A stretch of DNA of 38,040 nt, from positions 1 through 38,040 of the forward strand of contig SFFH01000032.1 in the NCBI GenBank assembly GCA_004557905.1, given 5' to 3'. Shown here in pieces: positions 31,740-38,040 of this stretch. The number at the start of each line of letters is the position of its first letter. Within the stretch, counting starts at the first letter, position 1. The notes beneath the pieces were generated by a model, which was not told where the DNA came from, did not search any database, and was given only the letters and a program-made list of their open reading frames with translations. The DNA is from Clostridiales bacterium. GTDB taxonomy: Bacteria > Bacillota > Clostridia > Christensenellales > Aristaeellaceae. A program made the position numbers and the translations under genes.

Positions 31740-33659
31740 ATGGATCCGGTAACCGGCAGCGTATCCATCGATGCGCAGAATATCATGCCCATCATCAAGA
31801 AGTGGCTCTATTCCGACAAGGACATCTTCATCCGCGAGGTCGTTTCCAACGCCTGCGACGCGATCACCAAGCTGCGCCTGGTCGATTACAAGCTGGCTGA
31901 GAACTGCTCCGTCCATGTCGAGGTCGACAAGGTGGCGAAGACGCTGCGCTTCATTGACGACGGCGTGGGCATGACGCAGGAGGAAGTCGAGAAGAACATC
32001 AACCAGGTGGCCTTCTCCGGCGCGAAGTCCTTCCTGGAGGAATACGCCAAGGACGAGGACAAGGAGAACAGCGGCATCATCGGCCACTTCGGCCTGGGCT
32101 TCTACTCTGTGTTCATGGTGGCGGACAAGGTGACCATCGACACGCTGTCCTTCCGCGAGGGCGCGACCCCGGTGCACTGGGAGAGCGAGGACGGCATGAG
32201 CTTCACCATGACCGACAGCGACCGCACGACGCGCGGCACCACCATCACTCTCTATATCAACGACGCCGAGGAGGAATTCCTCAACTACTGGCGCGTGCAC
32301 GAGGTGCTCGAGCGCTACTGCTCCTTTATGGCCTACCCGATCTACCTCGAGGAGATCAAGCCCGAGGAGGAGAAGAAGCAGGACGAAGCCGAGGCGACCG
32401 TCACCGACGAAAACGGCGAGGTCGTGAAGACCGAGGGCGAGGAAGAGGCCAAGGAAGAAGCCGCCAAGCCGGAGCCCAAGCCCATCAACGACACCACGCC
32501 GCTGTACGTCAAGGCCCCGCAGGATTGCACGGACGAGGACTACAAGGCGTTCTACCGCAAGGTGTTCCACGAGTATGAAGATCCGCTGTTCTGGATTCAC
32601 CTGAACGTGGATTATCCCTTCAAGCTCAAGGGCATTCTGTACTTCCCGAAGCTCAAGGAGCAGTTCGGCGGCATCGAGGGCCAGATCAAGCTGTACTCCG
32701 GCCAGGTCTTCGTCGCGGACAACATCAAGGAGGTCATCCCGGAGTGGCTGATGCTGCTCAAGGGCGTGATTGACTGCGCAGACTTCCCGCTCAACGTCTC
32801 CCGCTCCTTCCTGCAGAACGACGGCTACGTCCGCCGCATCTCCACGCACATCACCAAGAAGGTGGCCGACAAGCTGACTGGCATGTTCAAGACCGAGCGC
32901 GAGGCCTTCGAGGGCTTCTGGCCGGACATCCATCCGTTCATCAAGTACGGCATGATGCGCGACGAGAAGTTTGCCGAGCGCATGAAGGACTGTGTGCTCT
33001 TCAAGACCACGGAGGGCAAGTTCCTTACGCTCGCCGAGTACAAGGAGCGCAACGGCGAAAAGCTGGAAAACAAGATGGTCTACACCTCCGACGCGGCGCG
33101 TCAGGATGCGGCCATCCGCCTGTTCACTGAGCGCGGCATCGACGTGGCGGTGCTCGACCAGGCGATCGACGTGAACTTCGTCTCCTACATGGAGTACAGC
33201 GCGACGGCGGGCGAGAACTTCAAGTTCTGCCGCGTGGACGCTGAGCTGGAGAGCCTGACGGCCGAGGGCGAGGCGGAGGCGCTTGATCAGGACAAGCTGA
33301 CCGCCCTGATCCGAGAGGCTGCCGGCAAGGACGATCTGACCGTCGAGGTGAAGCCGCTGGCCAACGAGAGCATCCCGCTGATGCTGATCGAGGACGAGCA
33401 GACCCGCCGCTTCAACGACATGGGCCGCATCTACGGCCGCAGCGAGTACACCATGCCGGCGAAGTACTCCGTCGTGCTCAACAGCCGCAACAAGACGGTG
33501 AAGAAGCTGGCCAGCCGCGAGAAGGACGAGCGCAGCCTGCTGCTCACCCGCCAGCTCTACGACCTGGCCGAGCTGTCCCGCCAGCCGCTGGAGGCCGAGC
33601 AGATGACCGAGTTCATCCGCCGCTCCATGGAGATCGTGGACATCGCCTCCGAGCTGTAA
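31740..33659 (+). CDS. htpG: Molecular chaperone HtpG (Hsp90)
   Basis: 639 aa cytosolic ATP-dependent chaperone. N-terminal GHKL ATPase: REVVSNACDA (Asn/Asp of motif I), DDGVGM and GHFGLGFYS (ATP lid). The middle domain has LNVSRSFLQNDGYVRRI with the catalytic Arg region, and a C-terminal dimerisation domain is present. Between the N and middle domains (about residues 206-249) lies an acidic/lysine-rich linker of about 45 residues (EEEKKQDEAEA...EEEAKEEAAKPE), which E. coli HtpG lacks but which recalls the charged linker of eukaryotic Hsp90. ATG has AAGGAGG upstream. HrcA/CIRCE control is explicit in the sequence. Confidence 0.97.
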   Translation: MDPVTGSVSIDAQNIMPIIKKWLYSDKDIFIREVVSNACDAITKLRLVDYKLAENCSVHVEVDKVAKTLRFIDDGVGMTQEEVEKNINQVAFSGAKSFLEEYAKDEDKENSGIIGHFGLGFYSVFMVADKVTIDTLSFREGATPVHWESEDGMSFTMTDSDRTTRGTTITLYINDAEEEFLNYWRVHEVLERYCSFMAYPIYLEEIKPEEEKKQDEAEATVTDENGEVVKTEGEEEAKEEAAKPEPKPINDTTPLYVKAPQDCTDEDYKAFYRKVFHEYEDPLFWIHLNVDYPFKLKGILYFPKLKEQFGGIEGQIKLYSGQVFVADNIKEVIPEWLMLLKGVIDCADFPLNVSRSFLQNDGYVRRISTHITKKVADKLTGMFKTEREAFEGFWPDIHPFIKYGMMRDEKFAERMKDCVLFKTTEGKFLTLAEYKERNGEKLENKMVYTSDAARQDAAIRLFTERGIDVAVLDQAIDVNFVSYMEYSATAGENFKFCRVDAELESLTAEGEAEALDQDKLTALIREAAGKDDLTVEVKPLANESIPLMLIEDEQTRRFNDMGRIYGRSEYTMPAKYSVVLNSRNKTVKKLASREKDERSLLLTRQLYDLAELSRQPLEAEQMTEFIRRSMEIVDIASEL

Positions 33660-33673
33660 TTGCGGTTCCCGGC

Positions 33674-33703
33674 TTGACAAAACAAAGCGAATGGCATTAT
33701 AAT
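33674..33703 (+). promoter_or_regulatory. Promoter of tRNA-Ser
   Basis: TTGACA (33674-33679), 18-nt spacer and TATAAT (33698-33703), between the htpG stop and the terminator hairpin at 33705. The predicted start (about 33709-33711) lies inside the left arm of that hairpin. Confidence 0.78.
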
Positions 33704-33704
33704 A

Positions 33705-33737
33705 GATGGGTCCTCCGTGCGAGGACCCATCTTCTTT
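33705..33737 (+). terminator. htpG terminator overlapping the tRNA-Ser transcription start
   Basis: Perfect 11-bp stem GATGGGTCCTC (33705-33715) / GAGGACCCATC (33721-33731), 5-nt loop, then TTCTTT, ending right at the tRNA 5' base (33738). It starts 1 nt after the -10 box of the tRNA promoter. Confidence 0.75.
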
Positions 33738-33825
33738 GGAGAGTTGTCCGAGAGGTCGAAGGTGCAGCACTCGAAATGCTGTGTGGGTAAAACCACCCAG
33801 GGTTCGAATCCCTGACTCTCCGCCA
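33738..33825 (+). tRNA. tRNA-Ser(CGA), CCA encoded
   Basis: 88-nt type II tRNA. Acceptor GGAGAGT/ACTCTCC with discriminator G and encoded CCA (33823-33825). Anticodon stem-loop CAGCA-CTCGAAA-TGCTG gives anticodon CGA, reading UCG. A long variable arm (about 33783-33798, GTGGGTAAAACCAC) is typical of Ser, and the T arm is CAGGGTTCGAATCCCTG. It has its own promoter and a strong downstream terminator. Confidence 0.97.
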
Positions 33826-33864
33826 ATCCGGTTTCTTAGCAATCGCTGAGAAACCGGATTTTTT
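33826..33864 (+). terminator. Terminator of tRNA-Ser
   Basis: ATCCGGTTTCT pairs with AGAAACCGGAT (33849-33859) and runs into TTTTTT. It begins directly after the CCA end. Confidence 0.92.
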
Positions 33865-33928
33865 CTTTGCAATATGCAGAAGAATTGAGAGAATGGAGAC
33901 GTTCAGTACGGCGAGCCTCCTCGGCTTC

Positions 33929-34567
33929 TCACCGACTCTCCCGCCCCGGCAGCGACTGCATGAGCGCAAAGAAGTGCCTCGCCTCGCCTGTACTGAAATA
34001 CGCATACCACGCTTCCAGCGTATCAGCCCGAAAGACGCCCAGCCGCTCGATGATCTGTTTGGCCCACAGCAGCGCGCCGGTGCCGCTGGCGGTGATCAGG
34101 TTCCCGTCCACGACGGACGGCTCGGCGACATAGTAGCGCTGCCCCCTGTATCCGGGGCACATCATGTCCAGAAAGCCCTCGCCGTTGCTCGTGTGCGGAC
34201 GGTCATCCAGCAGCCCTGCATGGGCGAGTGCAACGGTCGCGCCGCAGATGGCGCATACCGTCGCGCCTACCGAGAGCAATTCTTCCGCCTTGCGGATGAT
34301 TGCGTCCTGCTCCGGGCGATCCCACGTGTTTCCGCCCGGCAGGAGCAGCACGCTCTGCGTGTCCACCGCGATGTCATCCACCGTGCAGTCGGGCAGGACG
34401 GTCAGCCCGCCCATCGTCGTAACGGGTTCCATCGTCCTGCCGACGGTCTTTACGCAAACCTCCGGCGCATCCGCCTTGAAAAACCGCCAGGAATGAAGCT
34501 CAGCGGTCACATAGCCGATCTCCCAGTCCGCCAGCGTATCCATCACATACACATAAACCGTCATCAT
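33929..34567 (-). CDS. DJ-1/PfpI family protein
   Basis: 212 aa, class-I glutamine-amidotransferase-like fold. The nucleophile elbow AICGATVALAHAG carries the conserved cysteine (about residue 107), and VLLLPGGNTWDRPEQD gives the upstream glutamate/loop region. Family members include proteases, deglycases and chaperones; the actual activity cannot be told. GGGAGG precedes two adjacent ATGs (34567 and 34564), so the exact start is uncertain by one codon. Divergent from the WYL regulator across a 120-bp region with a large palindrome, suggesting that regulator may control it. Confidence 0.88.
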   Translation of the reverse strand: MMTVYVYVMDTLADWEIGYVTAELHSWRFFKADAPEVCVKTVGRTMEPVTTMGGLTVLPDCTVDDIAVDTQSVLLLPGGNTWDRPEQDAIIRKAEELLSVGATVCAICGATVALAHAGLLDDRPHTSNGEGFLDMMCPGYRGQRYYVAEPSVVDGNLITASGTGALLWAKQIIERLGVFRADTLEAWYAYFSTGEARHFFALMQSLPGRESR

Positions 34568-34606
34568 CGTGTCCTCCCGTTTCGCCCTTTTCAGGCTCGT
34601 GATACC

Positions 34607-34663
34607 CTGATTCTACCGCAGATTGTTGACAGCCTCATGGCAACAATCTATAATCAGAATCAG
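34607..34663. promoter_or_regulatory. Nested palindromic operator between DJ-1 and WYL genes
   Basis: Two perfect inverted repeats share almost the same centre: CTGATTCT (34607-34614) / AGAATCAG (34656-34663), and AGATTGTTG (34620-34628) / CAACAATCT (34641-34649). The inner arms overlap both the -35 and the first base of the -10 of the WYL promoter. The arrangement suits a dimeric or tetrameric repressor acting on one or both divergent genes. Confidence 0.65.
34626..34654 (+). promoter_or_regulatory. Promoter of the WYL-regulator operon
   Basis: TTGACA (34626-34631), 17-nt spacer and TATAAT (34649-34654): a perfect consensus promoter inside the nested palindrome. Confidence 0.88.
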
Positions 34664-34687
34664 AAATTCCGGGAGGGAGAAGACTGC

Positions 34688-35620
34688 ATGAAGGTGGATC
34701 GGCTTGTCAGCATGATCATGATCCTGCTGGAAAAACGGCGCGTCGGCGCGCAGGAGCTGGCGGCGATGTTCGAGGTGTCGCCCCGCACCGTCTACCGCGA
34801 TATGGAGGCCATCAATCAGGCGGGCATCCCCGTCCGCTCCGTCCCCGGAGTCGGCGGCGGGTTTGAGATCATGCCGGGCTACAAGGTGGACAGGAAGGCC
34901 TTTTCCGCCGACGACCTTTCCGCGCTGCTGATGGGGATGACCACCCTTTCGGGCGTAATGCGGGGCGATGAATTCACGCACGCGCTGGCGAAGGTTAGGA
35001 GCTTCATCCCCGCGGAACAGGCAAGGACGATTGAGCTGAAGGCCTCGCAGGTCGTCATCGATCCCCGCCCGTGGATGGGCGGCGGGCACATCGCGCGGCA
35101 TCTGGACGCGATCAAGGAGGCGCTGCAGAGAAGCAGGCTGCTTGCCTTCACCTATACGGACGGTCACGGAAACCGCACGGAGCGCACGGTCGAGCCATAT
35201 CAGCTCGTGCTCAAAAGCAACCACTGGTATGTGCACGCTTTCTGCCGCAGCAGAAATGACTTTCGCCTGTTCCGGCTGTCCCGCATGTCCGACCTGCGCA
35301 TGCTGGACGAGACGTTCGCACCCCGCGACTGCCCAAAGCCAGTTCTGGAATTTGACGAGCTTCTGGAAGCGCTGCGAACGGACATCCGGCTCCGCGTTCA
35401 CGCATCCGTGCTGGACAGGGTGCTGGACTTCTGCCCGCCGGAGCGTATCACGCCGGACGGCGCGGAACACTATTGGGTGGACTACCCGTTCATCGAGCGG
35501 GATTACTACTACGACATGCTCCTGAGCCTCGGGGACAAATGCGAGTGCCTTGCGCCCGAACACGTCCGCGACGAGTTCCGGCGCAGGATCCAGCGAATGG
35601 CTCGCATCTATGGAGAGTGA
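34688..35620 (+). CDS. YafY-type transcriptional regulator (HTH-11 + WYL domain)
   Basis: 310 aa. N-terminal winged helix (about 1-60, VSPRTVYRDMEAINQAGIPV), then the WYL domain (about 140-215, YTDGHGNRTERTVEPYQLV and NHWYVHAFCRSRNDFRLFRL) and a C-terminal WCX-like extension. WYL domains sense small or nucleic-acid ligands; many act as repressors. GGGAGGGAGA lies upstream of ATG 34688. It is expressed from a palindrome-covered promoter, probably autoregulated, and is followed by an uncharacterised gene with which it is likely cotranscribed. Confidence 0.92.
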   Translation: MKVDRLVSMIMILLEKRRVGAQELAAMFEVSPRTVYRDMEAINQAGIPVRSVPGVGGGFEIMPGYKVDRKAFSADDLSALLMGMTTLSGVMRGDEFTHALAKVRSFIPAEQARTIELKASQVVIDPRPWMGGGHIARHLDAIKEALQRSRLLAFTYTDGHGNRTERTVEPYQLVLKSNHWYVHAFCRSRNDFRLFRLSRMSDLRMLDETFAPRDCPKPVLEFDELLEALRTDIRLRVHASVLDRVLDFCPPERITPDGAEHYWVDYPFIERDYYYDMLLSLGDKCECLAPEHVRDEFRRRIQRMARIYGE

Positions 35621-35637
35621 GGTGCTATGATGAACAC

Positions 35638-36486
35638 ATGTACCGCGCGTTCCTTCCTCTATACCGTGCGCACAGGGACTGGTTCTACGACTGGTGTGCA
35701 ATCGGCTCCATCTACGGCGCGCCGTCGGACTGCATCTGGGGCGGCGGGCGCGTCGGTGCGGAGGATTGCGACCCGCATGCGGCGCTGGCGCTGATACGGG
35801 AATACGGCATCTCCGCACGGCTGACGTTCAGCAATTCGCTCCTGCGGGAAGAGCACCTCGCCGACAGGCGGTGCAACGCCCTTTGCCGGATGCTTGAAAC
35901 AGACAATGAGCCTCAAAATGGCGTGATCGTCCATTCGGAGCTGCTGACGGACTACCTCCGGCGCACGTATCCCAGGCTGTACCTCGTGTCCTCCACCACG
36001 AAGGTGATGACGGACTTTGGGCAGCTCACACGCGAGCTGGAACGCAACGCATTCCGTTATGTCGTGCCGGACTTCCGCCTGAACAAGGCATTTGACAGGT
36101 TGAGTACGCTGCCCGATCCGCTCAAGGCGAAGGTGGAATTCCTCTGCAACGAATGCTGCTGGTACGGCTGCGGGGACAGGAAGCAGTGCTATGAGGCCGT
36201 CAGCCGGAAGATTCTGGGCGAGAGCGGCTCGGAGCACCGCTGCGCCGCGCCGAACGCTGGCGAGGGCTATCGCTTCTCCAAGGCGATGGAAAACCCCGGC
36301 TTCATCGGCATCGACGACATCGTTCATACCTATCTGCCCATGGGCTTCACCCAGTTCAAGATCGAGGGCCGCAGCCTGGGCAGCGCGCTGATTCTGGAGT
36401 TTTTGCTCTACTACATGACCAAGCCCGAACATCAGCTGAAGGTGCGGGAGGAGATTTATCTCAGCAATGCGCTGGATCTGTTCTGA
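35638..36486 (+). CDS. Conserved hypothetical protein with cysteine cluster
   Basis: 282 aa, soluble, not assigned to a named family by me. Striking blocks are IGSIYGAPSDCIWGGGR near the N-terminus, ARLTFSNSLL, YVVPDFRLNKAFDRL, and the cysteine cluster C170-x2-C173-C174-x3-C178-x5-C184 with C202 further on, followed by FIGIDDIVHTYLPMGFTQFKIEGR. The alternating beta/alpha look and the FKIEGR segment are faintly like TIM-barrel U32-type proteins; the cysteines could bind Fe-S or zinc. The start is uncertain: ATG 35638 is used; GTG 35617 overlapping the WYL stop is the alternative. Position directly after the WYL regulator suggests it is part of that regulator's unit. Confidence 0.75.
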   Translation: MYRAFLPLYRAHRDWFYDWCAIGSIYGAPSDCIWGGGRVGAEDCDPHAALALIREYGISARLTFSNSLLREEHLADRRCNALCRMLETDNEPQNGVIVHSELLTDYLRRTYPRLYLVSSTTKVMTDFGQLTRELERNAFRYVVPDFRLNKAFDRLSTLPDPLKAKVEFLCNECCWYGCGDRKQCYEAVSRKILGESGSEHRCAAPNAGEGYRFSKAMENPGFIGIDDIVHTYLPMGFTQFKIEGRSLGSALILEFLLYYMTKPEHQLKVREEIYLSNALDLF

Positions 36487-36548
36487 GCGGAGAAGGACTG
36501 AGTGTCGCAATGCTGCGGGCATGCCAAAGGGCTGAGGAGGCGCAACGA

Positions 36549-36917
36549 ATGAACCTGAAGGAAAGAGCCGCAAAGCTGAAAACCGACCTCCCTGCGCTTT
36601 TTCTGGCGCTCAAGGATCGCGAAACGCCCGTGTTGGCCAAGGTATTCGCGGGAATCACCGTGGCCTATGCGCTGTCCCCCGTTGATTTGATCCCGGACTT
36701 TATCCCGGTTCTGGGGTATTTGGATGATGTAATTCTGCTGCCCACTCTGATTGTGATCACTGTGAAGCTGATTCCGGCTCCTGTGCTTGAAAGATGCAGA
36801 GCGCAGTCAGAGGAAATGTGGAAGGACGGAAAACCGAAGAAATGGGTTTATGCCATCCCTATCGTATTGATCTGGCTGGTTATCATCGCTTTGCTGCTCA
36901 AGGCCATTATCTTTTGA
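36549..36917 (+). CDS. DUF1232 (YkvA-type) membrane protein
   Basis: 122 aa. The DUF1232 signature YALSPVDLIPDFIPVLGYLDD sits around residues 41-61, with a hydrophobic stretch after it and a second membrane segment at the C-terminus (YAIPIVLIWLVIIALLLKAI). Function of the family is unknown. ATG at 36549 has GGAGG 8 nt upstream (36536-36540); the longer frame from 36510 precedes that site. Confidence 0.88.
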   Translation: MNLKERAAKLKTDLPALFLALKDRETPVLAKVFAGITVAYALSPVDLIPDFIPVLGYLDDVILLPTLIVITVKLIPAPVLERCRAQSEEMWKDGKPKKWVYAIPIVLIWLVIIALLLKAIIF

Positions 36918-36973
36918 GCATACCGGTCTTCGGATATTGAACTGAAAACAAGCTTTCAAGGAGGAACAAAACG

Positions 36974-37183
36974 ATGAATCGCAGGAAAGAAGCATGTCAT
37001 TGCAGAAACGTCACCTACGGCATGATCGAGAAAGCCGTTCGCGGCGGCGCGGACACCCTGCAGGCGGTCATGGACGCGACCGGCGCGGGCAGGGGCTGCG
37101 GGAAATGCAGGGATTTTCTTAAGTACCTGATCCGGGACATCCGGGAAGAGATGGAGAAAGAGACCAATCACGCAGTGCGATAA
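36974..37183 (+). CDS. BFD-like [2Fe-2S]-binding protein
   Basis: 69 aa. The bacterioferritin-associated-ferredoxin-type domain is clear: CHCRNVTYGMIEKAV at the start and TGAGRGCGKCRDFL at the end, giving the C-x-C ... C-x2-C cluster ligands. As a free-standing protein it may deliver electrons or act in iron release; no bacterioferritin gene is adjacent. AAGGAGG precedes ATG 36974. Confidence 0.88.
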   Translation: MNRRKEACHCRNVTYGMIEKAVRGGADTLQAVMDATGAGRGCGKCRDFLKYLIRDIREEMEKETNHAVR

Positions 37184-37210
37184 ATCGGAATTTGTGGAGG
37201 TAAAATATAG

Positions 37211-37318
37211 ATGAATCAAGGTAGAATTATTGTAATCACAGGTGCGCCGGGGACAGGAAAAACTACTGTTTCAGCAGTAAAAGAAAAAATAGTAAGCGGT
37301 ACGGCCTTACTATTTTAG
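37211..37318 (+). pseudogene. Remnant of a P-loop kinase-like ATP-binding protein
   Basis: A 35-codon open frame. The start MNQGRIIVITGAPGTGKTT is a complete Walker A N-terminus of a small AAA/kinase-like ATP-binding protein. The second half, VSAVKEKIVSGTALLF, looks like the C-terminal helix of the same family as I remember it. The middle of the protein (well over 100 residues) is missing, so this appears to be an in-frame internal deletion. It is AT-rich compared with its neighbours. GTGGAGG lies upstream of the ATG, so a peptide could be made, but it cannot be an active kinase. Confidence 0.55.
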
Positions 37319-37370
37319 ACAATTCCGGTTTCCACGCCTCTATTTATAACCGCAGAAGGAGAGATGCACC

Positions 37371-38040
37371 ATGAACCCATCCTTTGCAGGAAAAGTCGCC
37401 GTCGTCACGGGCGGCGCGCACGGCATCGGGAAGGCGATTGCCGAAGCCTTCCGGGATGAGGGCGCGACGGTGGAGATCATCGACATCGCGCCGGGCGAGC
37501 ACTATGTCGGGGACATCGGCAAAAAGGAGACGCTGGAATCCTTCGCCCAAGCCGTTCTGGACAGGCACGGGCGCATCGACTTCCTGATCAACAACGCTCT
37601 GCCGCTGATGAAGGGCATTAGCGATTGCACCTACGAGGAATTCCAGTACGCGCTGTCCGTAGGCGTCACGGCGCCCTTCTACCTGAGCAAGCTGTTTGCG
37701 CAGCACTTTGCCCCCGGCGGCGTCATCATCAACATCTCCTCATCAAGGGACCGCATGAGCCAGCCGCAGACCGAAAGCTACACCGCCGCCAAGGGCGGGA
37801 TTGCAGCGCTGACCCATGCGCTGGCCGTCAGCCTCGCCGGGCGGGTGCGGGTCAATTCGATTTCGCCCGGCTGGATCGACACGGCGTACAGGACATACGA
37901 AGGGCCGGATGCCACGCAGCAGCCGGCCGGTCGGGTGGGCCATCCCATGGACATCGCCCATATGGTGCTGTTCCTCTGCTCGGACAAGGCGGGCTTCATC
38001 ACCGGCGAAAATATCTGCATCGACGGCGGCATGACCCGGC
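37371..38040 (+). CDS. SDR-family oxidoreductase (partial, runs off the window)
   Basis: Short-chain dehydrogenase, about 223 residues visible with no stop before the end of the window. NAD(P) motif TGGAHGIGKA (TGxxxGxG), NNAL (variant of NNAG), the catalytic Ser region NISSSRDR, Tyr/Lys in SYTAAKGG, the SPGWIDTAY loop and the C-terminal ICIDGGMT. Nearly complete; only a few C-terminal residues should be missing. AAGGAGAG precedes ATG 37371. The substrate is unknown. It follows the kinase remnant by 52 bp. Confidence 0.9.
   Translation, partial: MNPSFAGKVAVVTGGAHGIGKAIAEAFRDEGATVEIIDIAPGEHYVGDIGKKETLESFAQAVLDRHGRIDFLINNALPLMKGISDCTYEEFQYALSVGVTAPFYLSKLFAQHFAPGGVIINISSSRDRMSQPQTESYTAAKGGIAALTHALAVSLAGRVRVNSISPGWIDTAYRTYEGPDATQQPAGRVGHPMDIAHMVLFLCSDKAGFITGENICIDGGMTR

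Noticed and set aside
31698..33872. 724-codon minus-strand open frame opposite htpG and tRNA-Ser
   Set aside because: Crosses a tRNA and its terminator on the other strand and mirrors htpG codons; not a gene.

Overview
The window looks like a chromosomal segment of a high-GC anaerobic member of the Bacillota, probably class Clostridia and plausibly from a gut lineage. The pointers are strong AGGAGG-type ribosome binding sites, TTGACA/TATAAT promoters with 17-nt spacers, a T-box leader, ZTP and Moco riboswitches, a perfect CIRCE operator, an O-acetylhomoserine sulfhydrylase route, and a GGGGAAGG-rich inverted-repeat element of a kind common in gut Clostridia. Assignment below class is not possible from this sequence alone.

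Layout. 151-3896 (minus): metY, serA and serC (methionine/cysteine and serine synthesis), with a MITE-like repeat between metY and serA. 4065-5827 (plus): ZTP riboswitch and formate-tetrahydrofolate ligase fhs, which lacks about 43 internal residues. 5953-7561: membrane-anchored GDPD-like protein and a VanX-type D-Ala-D-Ala dipeptidase. 7603-11321: T-box-controlled leuCDB followed by an O6-alkylguanine repair enzyme. 11384-16432: a signalling locus of HPt protein, lipoprotein (solute-binding domain fused to a 5'-nucleotidase C-terminal domain) and hybrid histidine kinase. 16467-24074: Moco-riboswitch operon modABC-moeA-moeA-like-moaA-moaC-mogA-moaE. 24109-28190: FecCD-type ABC importer followed by siroheme genes (precorrin-2 dehydrogenase, uroporphyrinogen-III methyltransferase). 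28259-31491 (minus): broken 2,4-diaminopentanoate-dehydrogenase-like gene, its MerR regulator, and a GltD-like oxidoreductase. 31627-33864 (plus): CIRCE-htpG and tRNA-Ser(CGA). 33929-34567 (minus): DJ-1/PfpI protein, divergent from a WYL regulator operon (34688-36486). 36549-38040: DUF1232 protein, BFD-like [2Fe-2S] protein, remnant of a P-loop kinase, and an SDR dehydrogenase running off the end.

How it works together. Much of the window is one-carbon, amino-acid and cofactor metabolism under RNA control: ZTP for folate one-carbon supply, T-box for leucine, and Moco for molybdate uptake and molybdopterin synthesis. The least ordinary system is the HPt / SBP-5'NucC / hybrid-kinase locus, which resembles a LuxPQ-like periplasmic-binding-protein sensor with its own phosphotransfer protein but no linked output regulator.

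A second theme is gene damage. Three genes (fhs, the diaminopentanoate dehydrogenase and the P-loop kinase) each appear to have lost an internal block while keeping both ends. This could be genuine small deletions or an assembly artefact, and it should be checked against reads before biology is inferred. No CRISPR array, transposase, prophage gene or replication origin was seen.
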